DNA of 64,000 nucleotides from Planctomycetota bacterium (GCA_014238415.1 JABABA010000016.1:1-64000); one strand, 5' to 3'. Shown: positions 26,185 to 35,422, counted from the stretch's first letter. Translations and numbers: made by a program. Notes: generated from the letters alone by a model not told the origin.

Positions 26185-26261
26185 GCGCCCGTAGCTCAGC
26201 TGGATAGAGCAGCTGACTTCTAATCAGCAGGTCGCAGGTTCGAGTCCTGCCGGGCGTGCCA
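26185..26261 (+). tRNA. tRNA-Arg (anticodon UCU)
   Basis: A complete 77-nt cloverleaf: acceptor GCGCCCG/CGGGCGT (one G-T pair at 1-72), D stem GCTC/GAGC, anticodon stem GCTGA/TCAGC with loop CTTCTAA (anticodon TCT), T stem GCAGG/CCTGC with loop TTCGAGT, discriminator G and encoded CCA. The sequence closely resembles known bacterial tRNA-Arg(UCU). It is the only intact member of the three related copies here. Confidence 0.95.
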
Positions 26262-26342
26262 CCCTCGATCCCGTCCGCCTACCTTCCGCGCGGTCGGACC
26301 GGACGCCGGGAAACCCAGCTCCGAGCGCGCCAGCTGCGCTTT

Positions 26343-26406
26343 TCGCCCGTAGCGCGTCTCCCTTCTAATCCGACGGTCCCAGGTTCGAGTCCTGGCGGGC
26401 GCGCCA
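26343..26406 (+). pseudogene. degenerate tRNA-Arg-like gene lacking the D arm
   Basis: The 3' half from CTTCTAA onward (variable region, T stem CCAGG/CCTGG, acceptor CGGGCGC, discriminator G and CCA) is well preserved. The 5' part is TCGCCCG-TA followed by GC and no D arm, and the 5' anticodon-stem strand does not pair with TCCGA. The first acceptor base is T, giving a mismatch. It is therefore a broken tRNA gene or a right-end attachment copy of tRNA-Arg. Confidence 0.7.
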
Positions 26407-26431
26407 CCGCCCACGCTCTCATTCCAAGATC

Positions 26432-26444
26432 CAACCGAGAGGCT
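26432..26444 (+). repeat. 13-bp direct repeat, right copy
   Basis: CAACCGAGAGGCT matches 25806-25818 exactly and lies 26 bp past the degenerate tRNA copy, which it may bracket together with the left copy. Confidence 0.6.
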
Positions 26445-26635
26445 GGCATGTGCCTCCCAGGCGTTCGGCAGGGCACTCAGCCTCAAGCCAGCTCCTGTTG
26501 ACCATCATCAGGCAAATTCCCGGCCAGGGACGATTGTGAGACTGCTGGCGCTCTTCCCAACAAAAGCCGCGTCGTTCACTACACTTGGGGTAACTCAACC
26601 GACCCCAACAGCCGGAAAGAGGGTTACTCAGGCTT

Positions 26636-27991
26636 ATGGACAAACAAGCCCCAATGAGGTTCATTTCACTCCCACTCCTAAGCACCTCGATTCTCCTCAC
26701 CCTTTGCGGCGGCATGTCCGCAGTAGCTCAGGGCCAGGGTTTCTCAAGCCAGACGCCGAGGCGCAAGGTGGTGCCCAACATCGTCCTCATTCTCGGGGAC
26801 GATCTTGGCAATGACATGCTCAGTGGCTACGGCGAGGCCCCCAACCCGCCCTGCACACCGAACATCGATCAGCTGGCCGCTGAAGGGGTTCTGTTCCGCA
26901 ACGCATACACGAATCCAACTTGCTCCCCTACACGTGCGCAGGTCCTCACGGGTCGGCACGGCTTCAGAACTGGCGTCGGATTTCCAATCTCTCCGAACAC
27001 AACGGCCCTTGATCTGAGCGAATTGATCCTGCCGGAAGCGCTCTTGGGATACGACTCCAGCGCGATCGGCAAATGGCACCTCAGCAACAACACGCAGGGG
27101 CCTACAGGCCCAAACCAGAACGGGTTCGTTCACTTTGCAGGCTCGATACGTGGCGCGGTGCCAGACTACTACTCCTGGCAGAAGGTGATCGACGGACAAA
27201 TGTCCGTCTCCACGACCTACGCCACCACGGACACGGCAAATGAGGCCATCCTCGCAATGCAGACCATGCAATCCCCCTGGTTTCTGTATGTCAGCTTCAA
27301 CGCACCCCATGTGCCGGCCCACATTCCACCTGCGAATCTATGTCCCTGCCCTTCGGGCTTCTGCACAAACCTGGGCACCAACTCGAGCGTGGCCGATCGG
27401 ATCAAGGCCGCCACAGAGGCCATGGATACTGAACTGGGCCGCATCATGACCGCTCTGGATGCAATTGATCCCGATGCCTTGGTCGTGTTCCTTGGCGACA
27501 ACGGAACAGCCCAGCAAGCAACCGAGAGCCCCTACGACCCGTCCCACGCCAAGAGCACGGTATACGAGCAGGGCATCAACGTCCCCCTCATCATCAAAGG
27601 CCCCATGGTCAGGAACTACGAATGCGATGCGTTGGTCTCCTCCGCTGACCTCTTCGCAACGTTTATCGATCTGGCCGGGGGGAACGCCACAGCGGAAGAC
27701 TCCGTCTCGCTTGTCCCCTACTTCACACCAGGCACGCCCTCCTTGCGATCCACGGTCTACGCCGAAATCTTCACACCCAATGGTCCCGGCCCTTACACAC
27801 GCCATGACCGGACACTGCGAAACGCCCAGTACAAGTTGATCCGTACACTCACGGGACAGGATGAATTCTACGACCTGCTGGCAGATCCCCTGGAGACCCA
27901 GGATCTGTTTCCCGGACTGACGCCCAGTTCAGCAGGTTGGGCCGAGTATCAAGCCCTGGTGGCCGAGCTGGTTGCCATGGGGGTCGGCTGA
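26636..27991 (+). CDS. secreted sulfatase (type I, formylglycine-dependent)
   Basis: The 451-residue protein has a signal peptide (residues about 7-31, FISLPLLSTSILLTLCGGMSAVAQG); an ATG at 26654 would start right before it. The alkaline-phosphatase-fold sulfatase core follows: NIVLILGDDLG (metal aspartates 55-56), TPNIDQLAAEGVLF, the modification motif CSPTR (96-100, with Cys96 to become formylglycine) and IGKWH. The C-terminal part has FLGDNG and YEQGINVPLIIKGP, as in arylsulfatases. It would cleave sulfate esters from organic or polysaccharide substrates outside the cell or in the periplasm. No partner maturase is in the window. Confidence 0.92.
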   Translation: MDKQAPMRFISLPLLSTSILLTLCGGMSAVAQGQGFSSQTPRRKVVPNIVLILGDDLGNDMLSGYGEAPNPPCTPNIDQLAAEGVLFRNAYTNPTCSPTRAQVLTGRHGFRTGVGFPISPNTTALDLSELILPEALLGYDSSAIGKWHLSNNTQGPTGPNQNGFVHFAGSIRGAVPDYYSWQKVIDGQMSVSTTYATTDTANEAILAMQTMQSPWFLYVSFNAPHVPAHIPPANLCPCPSGFCTNLGTNSSVADRIKAATEAMDTELGRIMTALDAIDPDALVVFLGDNGTAQQATESPYDPSHAKSTVYEQGINVPLIIKGPMVRNYECDALVSSADLFATFIDLAGGNATAEDSVSLVPYFTPGTPSLRSTVYAEIFTPNGPGPYTRHDRTLRNAQYKLIRTLTGQDEFYDLLADPLETQDLFPGLTPSSAGWAEYQALVAELVAMGVG

Positions 27992-28127
27992 GCAGGGGAG
28001 CGCCCGAGTGCGCGGCACAGCGAGTCCAGCCTGACCATCAAAATTCCAAGGCCGTCCTTGTGGCCGGATGCGTCACATCAAGGCGAACTGGTAGACTAGA
28101 CGGCTCCTTCCCCCCCAATCAACTCCG

Positions 28128-28703
28128 ATGCTGCGCCTCTTCTCGGCCCTTGCCGCCTTCCTGTTCCTGCCCGCCTGCACCAAGAGTGCCACGGTGACCC
28201 CCGAACTCAAGTCCCGTTGGAGCACCAAAGGCCTGTATGACCTGAAAGTCAACGACCTTGCCGGAGCACCGGTGGACCTCTCCCAATTCACTGGCAAGGT
28301 CACTCTGGTGGTCAACACGGCCAGCGAATGCGGGTTCACTCCCCAATATGACGGCCTGCAGGCACTGCACTCGGAACTGGAAGAGCGCGGCTTCAGCGTT
28401 GTTGCCTTCCCTTGCAACGAATTTGGTTCTCAAGAGCCGGGCAGCGGCGAAGAGATCGCGGCTTTCTGCAAGAGCAATTACGCAATCAGCTTCCCGGTGC
28501 TTGGCAAGGTAGGAGTCAAGCAAGGCGAGACCCAAAGCGAGGTGTACTCCTTACTGGGCACACAAACCGGAGACCTGCCTGGTTGGAACTTTGGAAAGTA
28601 CCTGGTGGCCAGGGACGGAACGCCAATCGCTTTCTATGGCACCCGCACGGAACCCGGTGATGCCGATCTGCGAGCGGCGATCGAGGCCGAGCTTGCGCGT
28701 TAG
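28128..28703 (+). CDS. glutathione-peroxidase-family thiol peroxidase, lipoprotein
   Basis: The 191-residue protein has a lipobox LPAC (Cys17), then the GPx fold: the peroxidatic motif NTASECGFTPQY (Cys68), the FPCNEFGSQEPG motif with Gln102 and the tryptophan motif WNFGKYLV (Trp153). The cysteine in place of selenocysteine is usual for bacteria, and many such enzymes use thioredoxin as reductant. The lipobox suggests membrane anchoring on the periplasmic side, which is less common for the family. It follows the sulfatase gene by 136 nt. Confidence 0.87.
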   Translation: MLRLFSALAAFLFLPACTKSATVTPELKSRWSTKGLYDLKVNDLAGAPVDLSQFTGKVTLVVNTASECGFTPQYDGLQALHSELEERGFSVVAFPCNEFGSQEPGSGEEIAAFCKSNYAISFPVLGKVGVKQGETQSEVYSLLGTQTGDLPGWNFGKYLVARDGTPIAFYGTRTEPGDADLRAAIEAELAR

Positions 28704-28713
28704 TACGCGCGCC

Positions 28714-30285
28714 TCACTTCCCCATTGCCTCAACCCGCAGCACGCAGGCCTCTGTGGCGTCAGATTCAAGGCGGCCATCAAAGTGCCCCCATGTCCAAAG
28801 AGAGTCTTCGCTTTGGGGTGAGAGCAGCTGAGCTGCCACCCGGCACAGGGGTTGAGCGCTGGGGACCAGCAGGGTTCCCGCTGGCAAGGCCGCCGGGCCT
28901 TCTTCCCAGGCCCCTTCCAGGACCAGTTCATGGTGCCCCTGGAACAGGCGTCTGGCGCGCTTGACAGCGCTGATCTGATAACTGCGAGTGGTGCAGGCCA
29001 AGGGCTCATCCAGGATGCGGAAGCGGACTCCGTGCAGGGCAAGCATCTTCGAGTCCTGGTCGGTGGGTTCTCGAATCGCCCAGGCCCGCGGATGCACGGA
29101 AAGACGACCGGCCTCAAAACCAAGCTGCAGCCCGACGGGCGTAGATGTCCGCACATCTTTGGCCACCCTGCGCACTCCGAGCCCTTCGATCGGCACCTCG
29201 TCCACGGCCCCCAGCAGGATCTCGCCTGGCGTTGCAGGGACCAGGGCCGTGTCCAGGCCCAGGGAGAAGGGCTTACCCATGGAGCCCTCGGCGTCCAGGG
29301 AAGCCTCCAACCGAAGCAACTCAACGCTGTGTTTCTTCGCCCGGCGCACGATACCCAGCACGAAGGCCCGCGTGGCCACCACGCGCTGCTGATAGTCCAA
29401 GTAGGAGTAGGCCTCTGAGAGCACCGCCAACCGATTGCGCAAACCAAGCATGTTTGTCCCGAACCGCGGACGATGATCGTAGGTGGCCCAACTGAGGGGG
29501 TCGCGTGAACTCAGATTGCCATAGTCAAAAATGTACAGGTCCTGAGTCTCGCGCAGGTCCTCGCGGGTCTCCTCCAGGATCAGTTCCCGTGCAAAACGAT
29601 CCAGGCGTGGATCTGTGTTTGGAGACAGACTGGTGGCATAGGTCAAGTGATAACCATGAAAGGATCCGTTGGTGGTGTGCAGATCCAGCACCAGGTGCGG
29701 GTCATATTCGTTGAAGACTCCCAACAGAGCACGGGTTTCAGGAGCCTCCGCCTTGACAAAATCCCGGTTCAGATCAAGCCCGGCGGCATTCGGACGCTGG
29801 CCCACACCTTCGTCCGGACCATTCTGGGCTACCCGATTGCTGCGCTTGATGCGCTCATTGCCATCCACGTTGTAGATCGGCAAACACCAAAACTGCAGGC
29901 CGTCGAGCAACTCATCGTGATCCCCCGCCACGATTTCCCGCAGCAGGATCAGGAGCGACTCCTTGCCCTCCACTTCACCCGCGTGGATGTTGCCGACCAC
30001 CAGGACGCGCAGGCCATCCCGCGCGCGAGCTTGGACAGCATCGAGGGTCGCATCCTTGCCCGCCGCCACCAACAGGATCGGACGGTCCTCTCCGCTGCGC
30101 CCAGCGCTACCGAGTTGCAGCCGCTCTTCCTGATCCAGGTTTTTGAGGGCCGCCAGAAACTGCTCAGCCTCAACCAGGCGCGTGGTGCGCTTCCAATCGC
30201 TGACTTCCGCGGGGGTATGAAGATCTTGCATGGAATGCAGCCCGCTTGAAGGCAGGCATAGGAGGCAGGTGAGAACAAGGTGCAT
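28714..30285 (-). CDS. secreted M14-family zinc carboxypeptidase
   Basis: From the ATG at 30285 the protein has 523 residues and a short signal peptide (MHLVLTCLLCLPSSGLHS). M14 zinc ligands are present: the HAGE of GNIHAGEVEGKES (His101, Glu104) and His203 in LDLHTTNGS; NRDF (173-176, with the substrate-carboxylate arginine) is in place, and a glutamate is seen in SEAYSY further on. The C-terminal 200 residues form an extra beta-rich domain. It would remove C-terminal residues from peptides or cell-wall fragments outside the cytoplasm. A longer reading to 30738 is not supported, as the extension has no signal or conservation signs. Confidence 0.85.
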   Translation of the reverse strand: MHLVLTCLLCLPSSGLHSMQDLHTPAEVSDWKRTTRLVEAEQFLAALKNLDQEERLQLGSAGRSGEDRPILLVAAGKDATLDAVQARARDGLRVLVVGNIHAGEVEGKESLLILLREIVAGDHDELLDGLQFWCLPIYNVDGNERIKRSNRVAQNGPDEGVGQRPNAAGLDLNRDFVKAEAPETRALLGVFNEYDPHLVLDLHTTNGSFHGYHLTYATSLSPNTDPRLDRFARELILEETREDLRETQDLYIFDYGNLSSRDPLSWATYDHRPRFGTNMLGLRNRLAVLSEAYSYLDYQQRVVATRAFVLGIVRRAKKHSVELLRLEASLDAEGSMGKPFSLGLDTALVPATPGEILLGAVDEVPIEGLGVRRVAKDVRTSTPVGLQLGFEAGRLSVHPRAWAIREPTDQDSKMLALHGVRFRILDEPLACTTRSYQISAVKRARRLFQGHHELVLEGAWEEGPAALPAGTLLVPSAQPLCRVAAQLLSPQSEDSLWTWGHFDGRLESDATEACVLRVEAMGK

Positions 30286-30412
30286 GGGGAGCCAGTCATA
30301 GCGCACGGGGTTCGGTTTTGCCACCCTGGCCGGCGCAACCAGCACCCTCGGCCTCTCTGGGATCCCCGCCCAAACTGGCGAAAAGCAAGTCCGAGCGCTA
30401 TGACTGATCATC

Positions 30413-31423
30413 ATGTACACCCCCCGATTCTCCCGCACGTCCCTCGTCCTGCTTTGCCTGGCCGGCCTCGGCCTGGCTGCAAACCAATCCAAAGATGATG
30501 TAATCCTCAAGGCTGGTCCCTTGACCTTCCGTTGGGTACCGGACTGGTTGCAGGTCCCCGAAGACAAGACTCTGGGCAACACCCACGGATGTGTGGCCGA
30601 GGCGCCCAACGGTGAAATCCTATTCAACACCGATGCAGAACACGCGGTCGTACGGGTGAACACCGAAGGCAAATGGATCTCTGACTTCGGCAAAGAACTC
30701 AAGGGCGGCCTGCACGGCATGACGATCACCGAGGCCAAGGATCAGACGCGCATCACGGTCAGTCACCTGGGGCGTCACGAGGTCTTGCAGTTCAATGCAA
30801 AGGGCGAGATGCTCTGGACCATTGGCTGGCCACAGCAATCCGGCAAGTACGAGTCCAAGAACCAGTTCCGCCCTACCGCGGTTGCAATTGCTCCGGATGG
30901 CTCGATTTTTGTGGCCGATGGCTACGGGCTGTCCTGGGTGCACAAGTATGACGCCGAGCGCAAATACCTCTTCTCCTTCGGGGGCCCGGGGACCGAGCGC
31001 GGGAAGATGCGCACGCCCCATGGATTGGCGATGGACACCCGCGGCAAAGAACCCAGCCTGATCGTATGCGACCGGGAGAACAGTCGCCTTCAGACCTTTG
31101 ACATGAACGGAAAATGCACGGGCGTCTATAAGGAGCATCTACGTCGGCCATGCAGCGCATCGATCTGGGGCGAGTATCTGGCGGTGGCAGATCTTGCTGG
31201 CCGGGTCACGATCCTGAACCAGAAATTCGAGCTGCTCGGACACCTGGGAGACAATCCCGACCCAAAGAAACGGGCGGTGAATGGCGTACCCCTGGACCAA
31301 TGGAAGAACGGCGAGTTCCTCTCGCCCCACGGAATCAGCTGGGGATCCGATGGTTCGCTCTATGTTCAGGACTGGAATCGATTGGGCCGGGTCACCAAGT
31401 TGAAGCGCCTCGACAAGCGCTGA
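30413..31423 (+). CDS. exported NHL-repeat / six-bladed beta-propeller protein
   Basis: The 336-residue protein starts with a signal peptide (ending near LAGLGLAANQS). The rest has blade-like repeats ending in patterns such as PTAVAIAPDGSIFVADGYG, TPHGLAMDTRGKEPSLIVCDREN and PHGISWGSDGSLYVQDWNR, which are NHL-type propeller blades. Such proteins bind substrates or proteins; an amidating-lyase-like activity has been proposed for relatives, but no catalytic residues can be assigned here. It is divergent from the M14 peptidase, 127 bp apart. Confidence 0.75.
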   Translation: MYTPRFSRTSLVLLCLAGLGLAANQSKDDVILKAGPLTFRWVPDWLQVPEDKTLGNTHGCVAEAPNGEILFNTDAEHAVVRVNTEGKWISDFGKELKGGLHGMTITEAKDQTRITVSHLGRHEVLQFNAKGEMLWTIGWPQQSGKYESKNQFRPTAVAIAPDGSIFVADGYGLSWVHKYDAERKYLFSFGGPGTERGKMRTPHGLAMDTRGKEPSLIVCDRENSRLQTFDMNGKCTGVYKEHLRRPCSASIWGEYLAVADLAGRVTILNQKFELLGHLGDNPDPKKRAVNGVPLDQWKNGEFLSPHGISWGSDGSLYVQDWNRLGRVTKLKRLDKR

Positions 31424-31429
31424 GCGCAA

Positions 31430-32908
31430 CTAGCGCTGGCGACGCAGCCAGGACAGGAACCGCTGTTCAAGGCATCCACGCTCAAGATCCTCTGTGGAGA
31501 GAGCGGCACCGCCATAGATCGCTGGCCAGACCGCTTTCTGGGCCTCTGGGCTGGGAGCCCCAACCAAGCCCTCAAGCAGGCGCCCAAACTGTTCGCCGCT
31601 CTTACGCTTGCTGCCACCCGCTTCCGTGCGCAACCAAAACAGGAAGCCCGAGCGGTAGGCACGCAGGAACTCAAGCCAGTCACCCCTGAACCGATCGGGA
31701 ATGTCTCGACCCACCGCCGCGCTGCCCAGGAACGGGCCGCTGAGGGTCAGAGTGTGGACCTCGTCATCAGCGTAGAGTCGAAAGTGCTGGTCCCCGCCCC
31801 CCTGACGCTTCATGTCGTCAGCACCGTCGGACTGTGCAATGCGGAGAGTGACCACAAAATGATCCCGGCCAGCGAACTCGCGCCAGCGCGTGAAAGCCGG
31901 CATTGCGGGCAGAATGCCGCCCTCGGAAAGCCCGCCCGGCACAAACATCTCCCAGGCTTCGGTGGTTCGGCCGCGCAGGTCTCCATCCAAACGAGTATCG
32001 CACTCCCCTTCCGCTCCCACGACGACCTCAAGGGCCAGACCAGCGATCATTGCCATGGGCAGGTGTCCGTCGGACCAGTGTTCAAGCAAACTGCTCAGGA
32101 CCAGTTGACTGATTTGTTGTCGGGTAAGGTTCGGACGATCCTCCTTGTCCATAGACGTGCCGTCCACATGCAGCAGGGAATAGACTCGGGCCTCTTGGAT
32201 GAAAAAGTGCGACCAGCGGGTGGCTTCTTCAAGCCAGATATAGGGTTGGGAGGTGGGGTCCAGGTGCCCGGCGAGTGCCAGCATCTCGACGAACTCCTCC
32301 CGATCACTGGCCAAAATCACCACCAGGGGCTTGGGTTCCAGTTCAAGGCCCAAGGGCAGGCCCTGCCCCAGAGCAGTCCCCAGGCTCTTGGCGCTCTCCC
32401 AAAGAGAGTCCTTGAAGCCCAACAGTTCAAATGCTTCGCCTGCTTCGCCCTGACCCAGGGCTCGGCGCAGAGGAGTCCCTTTGGGTTTCTTGTAAGCCCC
32501 TCGCAAGGACGCAATCTGCTTGTGCAGCGGCTTGGCAAGTTTGGGGTCCATTGGACACCACCCGAGCAGGACATCCTGGGAGGCCAGGACTCCCTCAGCT
32601 ACCGAGAGGAACAACTCACGCGTGTCTTCGTCCTGGAGAGAGCGCGCAGAGATATAAAGATCAACCCCCCCTGCGGGCAGGCGCACCCAACCAGCCGCAA
32701 GCAGAGTCTCCAGGTCCAGAGCCCCATCCGGGGGCAGCCCGATTCTCTTCAGTGCCGTCTGAGCACGGGCGGCGTAGTCCTCCGCCATGCAAGAAGAAGA
32801 TGAAACGGCTCGAGAAGGCCCACCGCCACGGGCGGAAACCGCGTGCAGTGAGGACGAGAGCAGAGCCAAGCAGAAGAGTAAGGAGCAGGGTAGCTTGATT
32901 GCGTGCAT
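31430..32908 (-). CDS. secreted protein of unrecognised family, possibly an inactive peptidase-MA-like protein
   Basis: From the ATG at 32908 the protein has 492 residues with a signal peptide (MHAIKLPCSLLFCLALLSSSLHAVSA). The middle has a strand LVVILASDREEF and a helix LTRQQISQLVLSSLLEHW followed by GHLPMAMIAGLALEVV. This order resembles the gluzincin peptidase-MA fold (DUF1570-like), where a HExxH helix is followed by LPxWLxEGLAE. Here the HExxH positions are replaced by LVLSSLLEHW, so no zinc site is expected. The gene converges on the NHL-propeller gene, with 6 nt between the stops. Function unknown. Confidence 0.6.
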   Translation of the reverse strand: MHAIKLPCSLLFCLALLSSSLHAVSARGGGPSRAVSSSSCMAEDYAARAQTALKRIGLPPDGALDLETLLAAGWVRLPAGGVDLYISARSLQDEDTRELFLSVAEGVLASQDVLLGWCPMDPKLAKPLHKQIASLRGAYKKPKGTPLRRALGQGEAGEAFELLGFKDSLWESAKSLGTALGQGLPLGLELEPKPLVVILASDREEFVEMLALAGHLDPTSQPYIWLEEATRWSHFFIQEARVYSLLHVDGTSMDKEDRPNLTRQQISQLVLSSLLEHWSDGHLPMAMIAGLALEVVVGAEGECDTRLDGDLRGRTTEAWEMFVPGGLSEGGILPAMPAFTRWREFAGRDHFVVTLRIAQSDGADDMKRQGGGDQHFRLYADDEVHTLTLSGPFLGSAAVGRDIPDRFRGDWLEFLRAYRSGFLFWLRTEAGGSKRKSGEQFGRLLEGLVGAPSPEAQKAVWPAIYGGAALSTEDLERGCLEQRFLSWLRRQR

Positions 32909-33124
32909 GGCAGGACAGTACGCACCCCACACCAATTGATTGCCTTCCGAATAAGCAAAACTTGTGTCCAGTTCAGACAAGCTCTATTCAGAAAGGAAAC
33001 TGAGCAAACCACGGGAATTGCCGCTGCTCAGGCGCGATTCGTCCGGCAATTTCCGCCAAAGCCGATGCAGATTGCCTGGGACCAACAGGAGTCTTCCCTT
33101 CGCCTGTAACGAGCGCTGCTTGAG

Positions 33125-33952
33125 CTAGAGCAGAGACCCGGAGCCCTCGATCTCGCCCTGGGTATCAGGTTCTCCGGATGGCTCGCTGGCCTGCTCCTCC
33201 GCTCCCTTTTCCACCCCACGCAACTCATGAATCCCCCAGGATCCGAGCAGCAGAGCACAGATACAAAGGAGAAGGTCCAACAGGACCAACTCGCCCGGCG
33301 CGAGCCCCACCAAAACCCCCATGTGCAAGGCCCCATCCTCGGCGAACACCGCCAACAGGGCTCCGGGAAGAATGATCAGGGCAAGCGCCATGAGCAACCC
33401 CGCGATTCCCAGATTGACCCATGCGCGCACCCGGGCGGCTTTGAGGGATTCGGGCACCGGGGCAGGCAGGCTGCCCTGAATCTCTGCCAGGCGTCCCAGG
33501 GCTTCGCTGCGTTCTTCCACGACCCGCCGCATGGCACGACCATGTTCCTCCGAAAGGCCCCAGACCTTTTCCTCGGCTCGTCGCAAGGCGGCCTGACCTT
33601 CAGAAGCGAGTTGTTCAAGCCGCACCTCCAAGGCCTCGGCCTGTGCGCTGGCGGCACCTCTCTCTTCAAGCACCGCCTCAAGGCGAGCACGGAGGGTCTC
33701 CTCCGCCTGGGCATGGCTATTCACGTCCTCAAGGGCTCGCTTTTCCTGGGCCAGGGAAGCAGCCAGCACTCGACGATACTCGTCGCGCTCCTGACGGGCG
33801 AGAAGGGTCTCTTCAAGGGCTCGCTGAGAAAGGCGCGTCTCCTCAGTCACACGCTGCTCGAGATCACGGATGCGCTTCTCGCGCACAGCAAGAGCGCGCC
33901 TGGCTTCCATAGAAGCCTCGTCACCAGCACCAATTCGTCTGCGGTCGGCCAT
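33125..33952 (-). CDS. coiled-coil protein with two C-terminal membrane segments
   Basis: The 275-residue protein has a long N-terminal helix-rich coiled coil (about residues 15-160, with heptads of Leu/Ala and many Glu and Arg) followed by two hydrophobic segments (about 180-200 and 215-235) and an acidic tail. It has no signal peptide, so the coiled coil is probably cytoplasmic. It is divergent from the HtrA gene; 124 bp separate their starts. No homologous family is recognised; a structural or scaffold role at the membrane is an inference. Confidence 0.7.
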   Translation of the reverse strand: MADRRRIGAGDEASMEARRALAVREKRIRDLEQRVTEETRLSQRALEETLLARQERDEYRRVLAASLAQEKRALEDVNSHAQAEETLRARLEAVLEERGAASAQAEALEVRLEQLASEGQAALRRAEEKVWGLSEEHGRAMRRVVEERSEALGRLAEIQGSLPAPVPESLKAARVRAWVNLGIAGLLMALALIILPGALLAVFAEDGALHMGVLVGLAPGELVLLDLLLCICALLLGSWGIHELRGVEKGAEEQASEPSGEPDTQGEIEGSGSLL

Positions 33953-34076
33953 CGGATCCCCTCGGCTGCTGAGAGATGGGAATTCCCTTGGGAATGCACC
34001 AGCACAAGCAGCACGCCTGAGAGTTTGCCCTCTTGAGGGCTCCCTTCCAAGCCTGTAAATGGGCTACATTGAAGGC

Positions 34077-35252
34077 ATGACCAACCAACCCCCTTCCAGA
34101 GACGCAGAGCGGCTCTTCCGCGGACAGTTCTTGTTGCTCGGCTTGCTGGTGCTTGGAATTGCGGGCAACGGCTGGCTGATATTCAGTTCTCGTGGAGACC
34201 GCAACGGTCCCGTGGGCCCGCTGCATGACCAGGGCGCCGCGCCGCGCCCTGTGCAAGCGAGCCTGGAGGTCACTCCCGCCGAAGAACGGACCATGCGAGC
34301 TTTTGACATGGCGCATCGATCCGTGGTGGGTGTTTCCACCGGCGAGTTGGCGGCGGTTCGGCGCAATGGCCATCAGGTCCCCGTGCGGATCCCACAGGGC
34401 ACAGGCTCGGGGTTCATCTGGGACTCTGGGGGTTGGATCGTCACCAACTGGCATGTGGTCCAGGAGGGCACCCTGGTGCGGGTGACTCTGGCCAGCGGGG
34501 AGGTACGCGAGGGGGTTTTGGCAGGCGCATCGGTAGCCGACGATCTGGCAGTGATCAAAATCAATCCCAGTGGACTCGATTTGGAGCCTCTGGCACTTGG
34601 CAGCTCACACGACCTGCGCATCGGCCAGTCTGTTCTGGCCATCGGCAATCCTTTTGGACTGGACGGCTCCTTGTCGAAGGGCGTGATCAGCGGCCTCAAC
34701 CGGAGCATCGAAACCGATCAGGGCCAGCGCATGAACGGTGTGATTCAAACCGATGCGGCAATCAATCCAGGCAATTCCGGAGGCGCGCTGCTCGATCTCA
34801 GCGGACGCCTGATTGGCATCAACACCGCAATCCACTCCCAGACCCACGGCAGCAGCGGAGTCGGGTTCGCCATGCCCGTGGATTTGATCAACGAAGTCGT
34901 ACCCTTGATCATTGCGGGAGAAATGCCCGTGGATGCGGGCCGTGCTGTTCTCGGGATCCTGATGCTGGACGATCGCGTGACGACCGGCATGGATCTGGTG
35001 GGAGTGATCGTGGACGCGGTTCTGCCCGGAGGCGGTGCCGAACAGGCAGGCCTCAAGAACCTGGAACAAGGCGATCAGGAGGACGACCCCAGGTTCGACC
35101 GCATCACCGCCCTGGATGGAGAAGCGATTCGATCCGCAAGGGACCTGCTCAAGGCCCTGGGCCAGCACCAGCCAGGGGACCAGGTTGAGGTGACCTTCGT
35201 GCGAGCGGGCGAGGCCAAGACCGTGCCCGTGACCCTGGGTTCAGCCCGCTGA
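34077..35252 (+). CDS. HtrA/DegP-like membrane-anchored serine protease with PDZ domain
   Basis: From the ATG at 34077 the protein has 391 residues: one membrane segment (about 17-36), then a trypsin-fold protease with the catalytic triad His126 (TNWHVV), Asp156 (ADDLAVI) and Ser234 (NPGNSGG), then a PDZ domain in the C-terminal 110 residues. The first methionine of a longer frame is at 34059 (six extra residues). It would degrade or refold damaged envelope proteins. Only one PDZ domain is visible. It precedes the Gld-like ABC operon. Confidence 0.92.
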   Translation: MTNQPPSRDAERLFRGQFLLLGLLVLGIAGNGWLIFSSRGDRNGPVGPLHDQGAAPRPVQASLEVTPAEERTMRAFDMAHRSVVGVSTGELAAVRRNGHQVPVRIPQGTGSGFIWDSGGWIVTNWHVVQEGTLVRVTLASGEVREGVLAGASVADDLAVIKINPSGLDLEPLALGSSHDLRIGQSVLAIGNPFGLDGSLSKGVISGLNRSIETDQGQRMNGVIQTDAAINPGNSGGALLDLSGRLIGINTAIHSQTHGSSGVGFAMPVDLINEVVPLIIAGEMPVDAGRAVLGILMLDDRVTTGMDLVGVIVDAVLPGGGAEQAGLKNLEQGDQEDDPRFDRITALDGEAIRSARDLLKALGQHQPGDQVEVTFVRAGEAKTVPVTLGSAR

Positions 35253-35284
35253 CAAGCAGAAAACCTGCACGGAGTTTCGTGTAG

Positions 35285-35298
35285 AGCCCCCCGGGGCT
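35285..35298 (+). terminator. small GC-rich hairpin after the htrA gene
   Basis: AGCCCC (35285-35290) and GGGGCT (35293-35298) form a short stem 33 nt after the HtrA stop. The 2-nt loop is too tight for the full stem, so only four or five pairs are likely. No T-run follows. Confidence 0.25.
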
Positions 35299-35422
35299 AG
35301 ACCTTCGGCCCTCGAGCCGCTAAAACATGGGCCACATTTCTTCCCGGAATGCACTTCTCACCGCCCTGCTCCCCCCGTACCGGGTCGCGCAGGAAGCCCA
35401 TTGACGCCTCAAGTCAACGCCC

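Noticed and set aside
25755-26406. A single intron-split tRNA with its exons at 25755 and 26366
   Set aside because: The halves pair well in the acceptor, but the intervening DNA holds a complete tRNA and lacks the core of a self-splicing intron, and each broken copy keeps traces of its own missing half.
25440-26640. Possible CRISPR array or rRNA spacer in the non-coding island
   Set aside because: The repeats are few, short and not evenly spaced, and no rRNA sequence is seen; the content is tRNA genes, broken tRNA copies and gaps.
28714-30738. A longer M14 peptidase gene starting at 30738
   Set aside because: The upstream 151 residues overlap the divergent propeller gene and have no conserved features; the signal peptide starts at 30285.
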